Of a stretch of DNA of 64,000 nucleotides, positions 50,887 through 63,577 are shown in pieces. Within the stretch, counting starts at the first letter, position 1; each line of letters opens with the position of its first letter. The stretch is from contig NW_025945905.1 in NCBI RefSeq assembly GCF_000764305.2, positions 1-64,000 of the forward strand. Direction: 5' to 3'. Source of the DNA: Hyalella azteca. Taxonomy: Eukaryota > Arthropoda > Malacostraca > Amphipoda > Hyalellidae. Below the pieces are notes generated by a model. The model worked only from the letters and a program-made list of their open reading frames with translations, did not search any database and had not been told where the DNA came from. The translations under genes were made by a program, and so were the position numbers.

Positions 50887-53800
50887 CCTGGATTCAAACT
50901 CAAAAACTGAAGCGTAAGTCACACAATCAGAAAAATCAGTCCCAGAGAGCTTGAAAATCTCCCGACTCGAAATGCCTTACCTAGAAGATTCATAAATTAT
51001 TACTCTTGATTATTATTCAAGCATAAAATAAATTACAACCTGTGAACCACCAAAAAGAAATTAAATACAAAGATAATTTTTTATTTACTAGTCATAGTGG
51101 ATATAAGAAGACGACTAAGTCACATGAGCGATAATAATGTTCACTAATTTTTTTTCTCGATTTGAACTAAAAATCGACAACTACAAAACTCCTCAAAAAT
51201 TTTCTGTCCACATGGCAAATGATCAGAATTAAATTTAAATGATATACACTGTCATCAATATAATTACAACTATCAGCCATGTTCATCACGCTCAAGCCGG
51301 AGCCCGCGCTGACCTCTACCAGTTATTACACTGGATATGCACCCGCATCCTGCGGCCGCAGGAAAACGCAGGATCGTATCTCACAGGATGCCGCTACTCT
51401 AAATCTGTTCGCTTGTCCAAGAAGTCTTATCAAGCTCAAGCTCTTCGTTTATTTCTTTATCTATTCATTCTTTTCACCTTGTGGCAATATGAAAATTATG
51501 TTGTGTTAATGACACTTGCTCCGTGCATCAGGTGTATTAGATTCGTGAGCAAAACCAGTTTTTAGATACCTTGCTTTTCTCCTATACAAAAATTTAGAAA
51601 TAAAATAGGCACTTCGGCAACGCGTGGTCTAGATCCGGTAATGGATCTAAGTTTTCAAGTAACTATAAGCGCATCCTTTTTCTATTGAAGATGCCGGACA
51701 TAAGCTTAAGAACCTACATGACGATGCTATTAGCAATTTTATTGAATGATGCCTGATTTTCTTGTTAGTTCCCTTTTACCCCTCTACTGCCTGACATGAG
51801 TAACCGGAGCAATACAAGCCTACTTGACTACTTCCCAAAAAGGATACTCTCTAGTGAGCGCAAAATGACTTGCACTGATGGTTGCCGCCACGTGAGGCAA
51901 CTTTAAAATGTTCTCTGTTGCGTACAAACGTCCTCCGGTTTGCTTCACTCAATAGTTTACGTATAATTTAAGCTGAAAGTTTTGTTCCCGGAGAGTGACA
52001 TACGGCGGTAGAGGATTAAAACAATAAATAAGATGTTAGGGATAGATCCGTGAAAATACTTAGTACTTTTAATTAATATGGGAGAAAAAAGGGTCCTGAT
52101 AAAGCTACTTAATGCAAGATTTGAATAAAAACCGTGCGGTTCTCATGACGTACCCGAAGATGCGTAATTTAATAAGTTTATCTTGACAAAAATTTTCGTT
52201 CTACTGGCTTTATTCTGCCTATACTGAAGGCAGAATGAAGCCGTTGATATTGTTCGTTTATACCCAATTTGCTTTAAAAAGTTTCCTTCTTAAATTGTTA
52301 GTGCATTCACTCGTGCAAAAAAGTACGCATTGGTCAGTTTCTTGCCTGGGTCAAAACTTCGGAATTTTCAGGTTTGATACCAATGTGAAGGCTTCTAAAC
52401 ATAGGACTTCTGGTAGGAAATGTGAGATACGGATGACACAAACTACGTTCAGAAGAGCAAACTCAGTTACGAAAATGAGAAAGAAAACAGGCTTGTGGCA
52501 CCGCTCAAATTCATGAGTTGGCAGTGCATGTATAAAGAACGGCCACCCTCCACACGGCTTAGCTACTCAACTTGGCGGCCGAAAAACTGTGTTTCATTGA
52601 TCTATCAAATCTCTTTAAATCGACACAATCCATCCCCGCAATTGACGATACCGCAAAGTCTAAGGCCGTTTTGTCGAACTTCGAAGATTTTAACTCCTTT
52701 ACCAATGTTTCTTACAAATACTGTAACACATTATGGCAGGAGGCCGCACCGGATTAGCGCCAACCTTCCGTAGACCGCAATTACTCGTTCAACCAATCGC
52801 GTTTCTAATGGCCAAGAACGCTTACCTAATGATTCAAAATTTAGTATTCAAGACCGGATACTGCAAAAACTCCAATGCTTCTTTCACTAATGCATAATAC
52901 TTTGGTCTGAAATTCAATGACGGGCTTCAGGAATGCGGTGTTCTCGAGTCTCATGGATCATTTATCCTGAACAACATCAGTTTGAGCAGCTAATAGTTCA
53001 TTTATTTAAAATTTTATACGCCAATTATAAACGAATAAAATTGGATATGAACGATTGTATGAATAATTTCATTTCAGCTGAAACATATTTCGGGAAGCAA
53101 TAATAATGACATTCAGTTGATCATACTCTTCTCATACTACTTAAATGTTGCCTGACGTACCAATGTAACAACTTCTCATGTATAATTCATAAACGGATCT
53201 ACATTTCTCCGTCGTTGTCATATATGTTGCTGTTCACAAGCTCATTCGCCTGAATATACAATTCGTAATGAGCTTCGTCCACGGGTCCACTCCTGCCAGA
53301 GTTGATGCACTCGTTTGGGGCAGTAATGTTACCCGCCAAATTTTGGCGCGAAGTTTGCTGTAGGTTATCAAAGCGACGGGCGCTATTGTCAAAAAAGCTG
53401 ATGATAGTCGATCGACTCTTGATTTGGTCCGGGGCTACTTGACCACAGAGGCTGTCGATGGACATCTGTCCAGTTTTTTGGTTGAGGTGTATCGGACCAC
53501 AAATGTCATCGTAAATGGGGCTGATGTTCTCATTTTGGACACCCCTCGATGTGTTCAACGCAGGTTCCTGTCCTGAAAGTTTATAAGGCAATCAGCGTGT
53601 CTGCTTTCTTGATAAATTTTAAAGTCAGAATTCTCAGGATATTTATGTCCATAAACACTAGCTGACCTTACCGTGTTCAAAACATTGCAGTATTGATTAA
53701 CATGAAATTTAAGAATTATTTGTACTTATGTACATGAAAGGATATTTAAAATGATTTTTAAAGCATCGTGGTGGAATACGATATCGCAGTATTGATATCT

Positions 53801-54130
53801 TTTACAGACTCATTCTAATATAATTAAACAAGAGCTAATCAATACCTTTTCTTTTCATCACTGCGATGATCACTGCAGTGCATGCCATCAGCGGAATGAG
53901 CAGCAGCAGCAGCAGCCAAAGCAGCTGCGGCCGAGACGCTCCAGGAGAGGCGGGTTGTTCTGCGTCAGCAGGGAGAGTGGGGCTTGTCTGGTCTGGATGT
54001 AAATACAAACTTATTAGGCAAATTTTCATTCAGATCTTGGCAGCTTATTTATATGAACACATAAGTTATATTATGATTAAATCGTGGCGTAGACCTCTTA
54101 GGTAGCAGTTGTAGAAAAGTGATTTACCAG
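49735..54130. repeat. tandem segmental duplication, left copy
   Basis: This stretch (gene 1 ectodomain exon, its upstream spacer, and gene 2 tail and membrane exons) aligns in order with 58473-63577. Spacer parts such as 52480-53100 versus 61545-62170 are nearly identical by eye. The copies differ by three insertions in the right copy and many small indels. Confidence 0.85.
50950..53150. other. spacer between genes 1 and 2, no further gene found
   Basis: Open frames at 51239-51565 and 52235-52773 are not conserved in frame in the duplicate (the 52572 frame is shifted by a 2-bp loss at about 61650), which argues against coding. The upstream promoter of gene 1 should lie here but I see no clear TATA. 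AATAAA (minus, 53006-53001) may end gene 2. Confidence 0.45.
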
Positions 54131-57100
54131 CTCTTTAGCTATCGGGCTTTTTCACGCCAAAAATCTGAAATAGACATCACCAGGATGGCAAACGGTCTGA
54201 ATTATTGGAATTTTTTCAAATCATTCATCTCACACACGTGTTACGGTGTTACGCACACACGGTTTGAAACCACACGGTTTACACAAGGGGCGGAAGGTTT
54301 CAAGCGCCACGCCTCTGAAGCTGGCAAGAAAAAAAAAGAGATGAAGTGGCCAACAGTTTTTCTTTGCGTGAAGATTACTTGAGAGCTTCCGATGGTTGGA
54401 AGTGGTTCATTATGAAATTATGTGGCTATTTAATCGACAGTACACTAATTTAAAACATTTTAATTGCTGTCCGAGAGTGTTTATGGACACAAATCCTCAT
54501 GTGTTTACCAGCAGACCTGGTTAGCTTTGTTTCCTCTGTATCACTGGGAGCTTGCCTCAGATGCTGAGTCGAAAGCTTATACAGCATATGTGTCACGAGG
54601 ACAAGAACCCTGTGAACGGAAGTACGGAGTCTATAAATGGGTTGGAAACCTTAGTAAACCTCCGCCGCCATAAGCTGGCAAAAACGCCCGCCGCAATGTA
54701 ACTATAGCGTAGGCCGTAGGAGCTACTCCGACCAAAAAGAGATAAATTCTCCAGTCATATAGTGCCGCGAACCTTTGTCCCGCGAACATTTGTAGAACAG
54801 TTTGATTAATCTTGACAGTGGCGCTCGAACGAGGTGATAACAGTCGTGTTTTCTTAAGTGAAACTCGACTGCTTGACTATAATTGTGAGACTTTAAATAC
54901 GGTGATGAAGTGAGAGGTTTTTAAAATGTATGTGATTAAAGCAACACTGCCTCATAGTGATTTTGTTGGTGCGATAAAGCCTTTCAACGGATTGTTTCTG
55001 TGATGCTAAACTCATTTAAACGTCTGATCAACGGATAATCCAAGAAGGCCTTCATTTACTAATTACACTATTTCAGCAGCTGAAAACTGTGAGAAGATTC
55101 AAGCTTTGCCCAGCGTGTTTTTGTATTTTACCTGCAACGTCAAGAATTTCTTATTGACCCTACGAATGACGCTGAGACAAATTTGAAGCGTCCTCACATT
55201 GCGTTTTGCGCTCTTCGGAATCCAGTACGAATATACGACTATCGAGTACAGAGAGAAAATGTAGACGATCCAATGGTGGCGACGCAGCAACTGTGTCGTA
55301 ATCGGCGCTTTTTCCTTCGTAAGCCGTAAGCTTTGATGAAGAGACGGCAGCATGACGACTTAGACTATTAGAACGACATACTGGCCGGCACCAGCTGAAG
55401 GCGACTACGAACATTTATACAAAACAGTTGAGTCGTGAGACGAGATGGGCAGCGAAAATCGATTGCATACGGTGGCAGCGGCTGAAGATGGCAGTCAGCA
55501 AACAAATCAACAAGACAAAATTGACTGGTTAAATCAGTTGAACAGCAGATGGATCAACTAGAAAAACGCCCTGATAAAGTCAGTATAAAAATTATCAGAT
55601 GTCGAATAGAGCGACTGAAAAATCCTGGAGCCACGGATACGTGGCTTGGATGCCTTGCAAAATATAAGCAAAGCAATTGATTCGTAATTATAGTACGTAT
55701 AATTTTACCATTTTGTGAGTTAACCGCGATAGCAGTATATTGAATTGATTATGGAGGATGTAGCAGAGTATTCGCCATATTCGGTGATATTTTACGTAAT
55801 CATGTCATAACATAACTCTTTGGTGATGTATCTTCAACGAATCTCTAAGTTTTACAATGTGCTGTGTACTGATACGAGTTTCAAGACTCTGATAAAATCT
55901 AAATCCGTAGTCATAAATAAATAAATAATGCTGATCAAAATAATGTTCCCTTATAGCATAACGATGAGCGATCGGTAGGTAGCTACATTTTAAAAATAAT
56001 TTTAACCGTTTTCATTACATACCCGTTTTATTTAAACTGAATTTCGTTTTGAGTATTAAAGATGTCTTAGACAGTCAACCAATTATGGAACGCATGTATA
56101 ACGACTAAATCCCAAAGAATAGCGCTTAAAAGTACATTGCGCAGAACTTGAGCCTACACGTGAGCCTACATGTGCAATGACGAATGTATGTATAGACAAA
56201 TGCATGCATTTACAAAAAAGTGCATTGAAGAATATATGTATTGACAAAGCGTACATTGATTATGATTAATGCCAGAGCAAACGATTAACCAGACGTATAA
56301 TTGATGTACACTATTATTAGGTCATATAAAGGTTCAAGGTTCAGACAAGGTCATTTTTGATGAGAGATTATATGAACCCGCTTTATATTCGGTCATGATA
56401 TCTATAATCTAAGTAGAAGGGTAGTATAATCACCAGGCGCAGAGAAGGGTTTTATACACTACACACCAACCCTAACCTAACGCTACAATGTGCAACCGAC
56501 GTATAACCGATACTATGTTATGTAAAAATATATATGATTCTCATGAATGTGTGATAATGACGAAATAGAGCTTCATTATAAATTGAATTTCACGTCGTAC
56601 GCAAAGTTGCGGAGGAGAAATTAAAATCGAAAACTGCAACAGTCATTAGAGAACGATAACTTTAAATAATAACAATTATTTCAATAACATGCACAGTATT
56701 GAGATTGCACGAATCAGCAAATAAATGTGAACAAGTATTGTTTGGTATACTCACCGATAAAATGAGAACCACATTAACGTGAAGAGTGAATAAGCTAGAC
56801 TCGAATCATGAGTACATGTTTATGAATGAGGAAGCATGTTTATGAACAATTCAAAGGCCGACTGAGCCCAGAGCTTCACGAAGTTGTACCGTGACATGCA
56901 AGTCTAAGAACGTTTGTTACGTAGAGTTTTAAAAACGTAACGAATATTGATATAGATAGCGAAATAGACCTGTATCACTGTGTTATTTTAATATCTAAGT
57001 AACACTAAATAATTCATTTCTGTCAATGCTTACACAAAAATATCATGTTCAACTGCGCAACTTTGATTTAATGACTGTTGAAATTTTGAATTCAGTATTT

Positions 57101-59635
57101 CATGTTTCTACTCTATATTTTTCTACCACCATATCAAAGAGGATAATGCAAATTATTTATTCAATTGCATTAACTGTGAAAGTAATGAATTGATGAATTA
57201 AGCTATCCAAGTGATTTCAAACGGTAGATTTAATGTTTAAAAGTAGATTAAACTGTAACAATTGCCTATTGTAACAGTCACGAGTAGATCCAGCAGTCGG
57301 AGCCTGGTAGACCATGTGCAGTGCAAAGAGTTCAACGTCCCCGAAATGCTGACGCTTGATAAATCGGAAGAAAGTGAGCGCATTTTTTCCAAGACGATAA
57401 GCTAAATTTTTTTACAAGTTGTTGAGAACGATGATTGCAACGATGCCAATACCTTGTATTAAGTCAATAGTTTTCTTATAAGAATGTAATGTATTTACAG
57501 TTACATTGCTATTATTATTTGTTGCGATTTCACCGATTTGTAAGGTGACGATGTTTAATACCATTCGACCTTAGATATTTCCTCATTTGCATCTTCTTTG
57601 CTAGAAAATAATTTCCTTGAAAGCAATATGTCCGTTAACATGTCCGTGTGTTAACCTTCCCTTATCCAACCCGGTAATGACTTATCACCTTGTTAGCACG
57701 TCTATATGAGCTCTGCCAAGACCCGGAAACCTCAATCGTGGGCGAGAACCGATGCCGGAGTAACCCATTGCTTCTGTCCATGTCACACAGGACAGTAAAG
57801 CTAACTCAACATCAGAGTAGAGAATTGCATCGGATATACTCTAGACTCGTCCTTACTTGAATGAACGCCTAAGACATCAGTGTTAAAGCTCCAGCTTATA
57901 GCAATATTTCATCCTAAACTGTAAGCCGGGCTTTTATCCTAAATAATACTATATAATCGTTTACGCTGTTCCACAATATCCTCTGATCACGCTACAACCG
58001 AACCAACCCTCAGGTCATAGAATATGTAGAATAGAATAGAGAATTCGGTGAACGTAAGTACAAAGTCTACAGTTACAGTCTAAGTTCCGGTGAACGGAAG
58101 TTCATAAATAGGCTGGAAACCCCAGCGTGCAAATACTCACGCTGCAATTAATGTAACGAGTGTTAGGGCTACTCCGACCTAATGGTCGACGTCTTAGCTT
58201 AACCTGTATCGTATCACTCATGTATTAACACCCCGTATCAAGATAAGTTCTCTAGACAGATGGTGTCTTACTTATCCCTCACGAATTTAGTCACGAATCC
58301 CTGTCATCAGGTCCACGTAGAAATATAATAAGTCTGGAGGCGCCTAAACGTGCATCCGGTACATTACACGTTAGAGATATTTGCAACCGGTTAAAATAAA
58401 AGTGTGTGTTAATTTCAGGCGCAATCGCACTTTTAAAATTGAAACTTTTCCGCCTTAATTTTCCTCTGTCTTCGGAGTGAAATGACGTACTATTTATTAC
58501 CTGTAGTAGTAGTAGTAGTAGACAGTTCGTCTTTCTTCCCATCACGTTGTGGAGAGTAGAATGCGGAACAATTTGGAGCAGCTCCGACGTACCAAAGTAC
58601 GTCTCCCACCGGAACAGAGATCACTAGCCGATGAAATTGATTGTCGTCGAGCGTGTAGTTGCTTACAGTCTCTTGGGGAAAGCTTTCTTTCTCAATCTGG
58701 AAGATAATCGTCCAGTTTTTACTTGTAGAACGTGTGGTAGCCTCAATTTTGAACTGATGCCAGCCCATTACATTTGCAATTGTATTTCCAACAGAGAGGA
58801 TGGCTCTTGTCCTGTTTGCTTTTTTATCCATGCTTTCATTTTTAGCAAACCACAAGTCTACCCGGATTCTGAAGGGTAATTTGAACGGAAATACATTAAG
58901 AAATACTGGAAGATTTTTGGTGATTGGTACTGTATCACTGTTCTTGCACTTGACGACGCTACCTGGCGGCAGGCAGCCAGGTTCATAACATGAATCCTGC
59001 GACCGTCTGGGGCGATCGTGACCAAATTGACCTCTGGGAACTCCACGACGACTTATGGCCAGATGATGTCTAGTATGAGCGGGTACGAGGGTCTGATTTG
59101 GGCTGGTGACAGCTTCAAAGCGGGACCCGTTAGGGTAGGCGACACCCCGGGCTATAGACCAATTTGTATTCTGAGTCTTACTTGAATTTAACATCGCCGT
59201 CGCTAGGGTAAGATTTGTTCCCGACGACATCAAGTCATGTGGATCGTGGCTTGAAGAGCGGGAATTGCAGATGTGTCGTCCATTTCGTTTGAGTTTCTCA
59301 GCGTCAAGTGAGTAAAGTTCACTAGGACCAGAGATTTTCGGTGCACTATCATGGTGAATTTTTGCACGGACTATTTTAGGTGCCGCGGCCTCAAGGACAT
59401 CGCTATCAATCAATTGGTCGAAATCTGTGTGTGCGTTTGCAGTACCATAGTCGATGTTTGTGACGTTGGGGCCGCTTACTTCCATTCTTTCTCGTGATGG
59501 CAAATGGAAATCAATTAAATTAGAAGGAGTAATTTTCAGTTTCCGAAGAAGCTTAAAGCTTGAAGCATCTCCAGCAGATATGAATGATATCACTAGAGAA
59601 TACAGCACTGCCGCAAGGCATGCTATCCTCTTCAT
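53199..59635 (-). CDS. type I membrane receptor-like protein, gene 2 (3 exons)
   Basis: Exons on the minus strand are 59635-58501, 53992-53846 and 53572-53199. Introns are phase 1 (donors GTAATA and GTATTG; acceptors CATCCAG and TTTCAG), giving 551 residues. An in-frame stop upstream supports ATG 59635. The signal peptide and ectodomain match gene 1 along the whole exon (same CYEPGC cysteines, WFAKNES, GDVLWYVGAAPNC). Exon 1 ends in an expanded ACT run coding Thr (STTTTTT). Exon 2 encodes a Pro/Ala linker, a Leu-rich span and VMKRKG. The tail (428-551) has SPIYDDICG, one QMSIDSLCGQ module (tyrosines of the gene 1 module replaced), and ends with DEAHYELYIQANELVNSNIY plus DNDGEM. Intron 1 (4.5 kb) holds retroelement debris. 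Family unknown; tyrosine motifs suggest SH2-type signalling. Confidence 0.78.
54440..55690 (+). mobile_element. decayed LTR-retroelement remnant in gene 2 intron 1
   Basis: A TATA-like TCTATAAATGGG (about 54632) and related sequence up to about 54817 is partly repeated at 58060-58260 (GTGAACGGAAGT, GGAGCTACTCCGACC, AGATAARTTCTC). Right after it TGGCGCTCGAACGAGG (54819-54834) looks like a primer-binding site. Downstream, a short frame (ATG 55445) and a shifted frame (EQQMDQLEKRPDKV, about 55540-55680) have Gag-like charged character but are broken. No pol region is visible. The two similar blocks could be remains of LTRs about 3.4 kb apart. Confidence 0.4.
55700..58050. other. gene 2 intron, no feature recognised
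   Basis: AT-rich sequence without long open frames or recognisable protein fragments. Confidence 0.4.
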
Positions 59636-60514
59636 CCTGGATTCTAACTAAAAAACTGAAGCGTAAGTCACACAATCAGAAAAATCAGTCACAAAGAGCT
59701 TCAAAATCTTCCTACTCGAAATCCTTTACTTAGATGATACATGAAATATTACTTAGGATTATTATTCAAGCATAATATAAATTACAACGTATGAACCATC
59801 AAAAAGAAATTAAATACCAAGGTAATTTTTGCACTTGACTTGAAGATACATAAACTATTACTCTTGATTATTATTCAAGCATAATATAAATAAAACCTAT
59901 GAACCACCAAAAAGAAATTAAATACCAAGATAATTTTTTATTCACTAATCATAGTGGATATAAGAAGACGACAAGGTCACACGAGCGATAATAATGTTCT
60001 CGATTTTTTTTCTCGATTTGAACTAAAAATCGACAATTACAAAGCTCCTCAAAAATTTTCTGTCCATATGACAAATTATCAGGATTAAATTTAAATGTTG
60101 ATACACTGTCATCAATATCATTTCGACAATCACCCATGTTCATCCCGCTGAAGCCGGAGGCCACTCTGCCCTCGACCAGTTATTACACTGGATATGCACC
60201 AGCATCCTGCGGGCAGGAAAACGCTGTCGTATCTCACAGGATGCCGCTACTCTAAATCTGTTCGCTTGTCCAAGAAGTCTTATCAAGCTAAAGCTCTAGC
60301 TTCGTTTATTTCTTTACTTATTCATTGTTTCCACTTTTCGTATAATATGAAAATATGTTGTGTTGATGATCCTTGCTCCGTGCATCAGGTGCATTAGATT
60401 CGTGAGCAAAACCAGTTTTTAGATACCTTGCTTTTCTCCTAATTAAAAATTAGAAATAAAATAGGAACTTCGGCAACCGTGGTCAAGATCCGGTAAAGGA
60501 TATAAGTTTTCAAG

Positions 60515-60955
60515 GGGAGCGCAGCCGTGGATAACAAAATTTACTCGTAAACAGGCCCTGGGCCCAACGCCAACCATCAGCATGCAATATCTACACATAG
60601 CCTCTTATCAATGAGCTGTGTGTAAGTGACTCATATCACCACACCAACTTTAAAAAAACACAGCCACTGCTTCACAGCGCCGGAGCACAACTGGCTGGAG
60701 CGCAACAGGCCCTACCTACAACGCCTAACGTTAGGTTAGGTTAGGAGTAGGGCCGCAGTAAGGCGTTGTAGGTATAGGGTCTGCTGCTCTCCGGCCAGTT
60801 GTGCTCCGGCGCTGTGAAACAGTGTCTGTAACTGAACGGCGCTGTTGTGGCGGTGGGCGCTCTGTCTTGAAAGCCGTGAAGATGCCCAGCTGCGTTACGC
60901 TCGGGAAGGTATATGAATCGCACTTATGCTATGCTGACCTCTAGCCATCCACCCG
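60515..60955. mobile_element. small element with 8-bp TSD, GGGAGCGCAGCCGTG family, copy 1
   Basis: The insertion is absent from the duplicate (near 51652) and flanked by the perfect 8-bp repeat TTTTCAAG (60507-60514 and 60956-60963). Its interior holds a long inverted repeat: GCGCCGGAGCACAACTGGC to TACAACGCC at about 60678-60724 is complementary to about 60761-60818. (TTAGG)3 lies at 60731-60745 between the arms. It has no coding capacity; 8-bp duplications suggest a hAT-type transposase acting in trans. Confidence 0.75.
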
Positions 60956-62219
60956 TTTTCAAGTAACTAGCGCATTTTTTTTCTATTGAAGATGCCGGAC
61001 ATTAGCTTAAAAACCTACATGTTGATGCCAATAGCAATTTTACTGAACGATGCCAGATTTTCTTGATAGTTCCCCGTTAAAACAATAAATAAGATGTTAG
61101 GGATAGATCCGTGCAAATACTTAGTACTAAATTAACATGGGAGAAAAAGGGTTATGATAAAACTACTTAATGCAAGATCAGAATCAAAACCATGTGGTTC
61201 TCATCACATATCCGAAGATGCGTAATTTAAAGTTTATCTTGAGCAATTATGCAAAAATTTTCGTTCTACTGGCTTTATTCTGCCTACTGAGGACAGAATA
61301 AAGCCGTTGATATTGATCGTTTATACCCAATTTGCTTTAAAAAATTTCCTTCTTAAATTGTTAGTGCATTCACTCTCATAAAAATTACGCGTTGGTCAGT
61401 TTCTTGCCTGGGTCAAAATTTCGCAATTTTCAGGTTTGATACCAATGTGTAGGCATCTAAACACAGGGCTTCTGGTAAGAAATGTGAGATACGGATGACA
61501 CAAACCTAAGTTCAGAGGAGAAAACTCAGTTACGAAAATGAGAAAGAAAACAGGCTTGTGGCACCGCTTAAATTCATGAGTTGGCCCTGCATGTATAAAG
61601 AACGGCCACCCTCCATACGGCGTAGCTATACTCAGCTTGGCAGCCGAAAAACTGTTTCATTGATCTATCAAATCTCTTTAAATCGACACAATCCATCCCC
61701 GCAATTGACGATACCGCAAAGTCTAAGGCCGTTTTGTCGCACTTTGAAGATTTTAACTCCTTTACCAATGTTTCTTACAAATACTGTAACACATTATGGC
61801 AGGAGGCCGCACCGGATTAGCGCCAACCTTCCGTAGACCGCAAATACTCCTTCAACCAATCGTGTTTCGAATGGCCAAGAACGCTTACCTAATGATTCAA
61901 AATTTAGTATTCAAGACCGGATACTGCAAAAACTCCAATGCTTCTTTCACTAATGCATAATACTTTTGTCTGAAATTCAATGACGGGCTTCAGGAATGCG
62001 GTGTTCTCGAGTCTCATGGATCATTTATCCTGAACAACATCTGTTTGAGCAGCTAATAGTTCATATATTTAGAAAATTTATACGCCAATTATAAACGAAT
62101 AAAATTGGATATGAACGATTGTATGAATAATTTCATTTCAGCTGAAACATATTTCGGGAAGCAATAATAATGACGTTCAGTTGATCATACTCTTCTCATA
62201 CTACTTGATGTCGCCTGAA

Positions 62220-62607
62220 GGGGAGCGCAGCCGTGCACCACCAATTTTGTGCACCAATAAGCCCTGAATCGAACGCCTTGGATCTCTCCGGACCTACACC
62301 AATCAGCCGTGCACCACTCGGCTTTGTCCTCTTCCGGCCTTGACCACCACCTGCCGTGCACCACCAGGCCGCGGATCGAATATGACTTCCAGGCATCGTT
62401 ATATTACTTAATTTTACGTTCACCGCATCTGAGGTTAGGTTTCAGATAGCATAGTTCTGTTCCAAAATTGATCGTCCTTCGACAAGTGGTCGTTCGACCG
62501 AGGGCTGGTTCGACCCAAGGCCTCTAGATACGGACGGCTTGAAGTGTTGAAGGCTACGTTCCGGAAGGCAGGAATCCAGGGCAGTGGTGGTCTTCGGCAG
62601 GCGACCC
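62220..62607. mobile_element. GGGAGCGCAGCCGTG-family element, copy 2, inside a coding exon
   Basis: Absent from the duplicate (near 53155) and flanked by the 8-bp repeat CGCCTGAA (62212-62219 and 62608-62615). It starts GGGGAGCGCAGCCGTGCACC and shares GCACCAAT(A/C)AGCC and TTTCAGATAGCATAGTTCTG with copy 3. Its right part is read as the C-terminus of gene 3. Confidence 0.8.
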
Positions 62608-63441
62608 CGCCTGAAGTACCATTGTAACAACTTCTCATGTATAATTCACAAACGGATCTACATTTCCCTGTCGTTTCATATGTTGCGTTCACAAGCTCAT
62701 TCGCCTGAATATACAATTTGTAATGAGCTTCGTCCACGGGCCCACTCCTGCCAGAGTTGATGCACTCGTTTGGGGCAGTAATATTACCCGCAAAATTCTG
62801 GCGCGAACTTTGCTGTAGGTTATCAAAGCGACGGGCGCTATTGCCAAGAAATCTGTTGATAGTCGATCGACTCTTGATTTGGTCCGGGGCTACTTGACCA
62901 CAGAGGCTGTTGATGGGCATCTGTCCAGTTTTTTGGGTGAGGTGTATCGGACCACAAATGTCATCGTAATTGGGGCTGATGTTCTCATTTTGGACACCCC
63001 TCGATGTGTTTAACGCAAATTCCTGTCCTGAAAGTTTATAAGGCATTCAGCGTGTCTGCTTTCTTAATGAATTTCAAAGTCAAAATATTTATTTCCATAA
63101 ACACTAGCTGACCTTACCGTGTTCAAAACATTGCAGTATTGATTTAACATAAAATTTAAGAATTGTTTATACATATATATATTAAAGGATATTCAAAATG
63201 ATTTTTAAAGCATCGTCTTGGAAAGCGATATCGCAGTATTGATATCTTTTCAGACTCATTCTAATATAATTAAACGAAAGCGAATCAATACCTTTTCGGG
63301 CTTTTCTTTTCATCACTGCGATGATCACTGCAGTGCATGCCATCAGCGGAACGACCAGCAGCAGCAGCCGGAGCAGCTGCGGCCCCGGCGCCCCATGAGC
63401 GGCAGGTTGTTCTGCGTCAGCAGGGAGAGCAGGGCTTGTGT
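62435..63441 (-). CDS. type I membrane receptor-like protein, gene 3 (membrane and tail exons; 5' off window)
   Basis: Minus-strand exons 63441-63292 and 63027-62435 (phase 1, donor GTATTG, acceptor TTTCAG). The ectodomain exon is expected beyond 64000. The membrane exon is like gene 2 but has an Arg near the start of the span (QLLRLLLLVV) and VMKRKARKG. A 2-bp insertion (ACACAAG) means the acceptor at CAGACCAG keeps the frame. The tail follows gene 2 (SPNYDDICG, QMPINSLCGQ, DEAHYKLYIQANELVN), then small deletions shift the frame. The gene 2 ending is lost and translation continues about 60 residues, mostly within the inserted element at 62220-62607, ending RTMLSET. It may be a decaying or a newly modified gene. 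Confidence 0.65.
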
Positions 63442-63577
63442 CTGGTCTGGATGCAAATATAAACTTATTATGCAAATTTTCATTCTGATCTTGGCAGCTT
63501 ATTTATATGAACAAATAAGTTATATTATGATTATATCGTGGCGTAGACCTCTTAGGTAGTAGTCGTAGGAAAGTGAT

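Larger units (their letters stand above)
58473..63577. repeat. tandem segmental duplication, right copy
   Basis: Counterpart of 49735-54130. It contains gene 2's ectodomain exon, its spacer and gene 3's tail and membrane exons, plus insertions at 60515-60955 and 62220-62607 and a ~120-bp local tandem duplication upstream of gene 2 (about 59715-59830 and 59835-59945). Confidence 0.85.

Noticed and set aside
52235..52773. Possible extra small gene between receptor-like genes 1 and 2
   Set aside because: The duplicate at 61558-61836 is nearly identical in DNA but the frame is shifted by a 2-bp deletion, with no sign of coding constraint.
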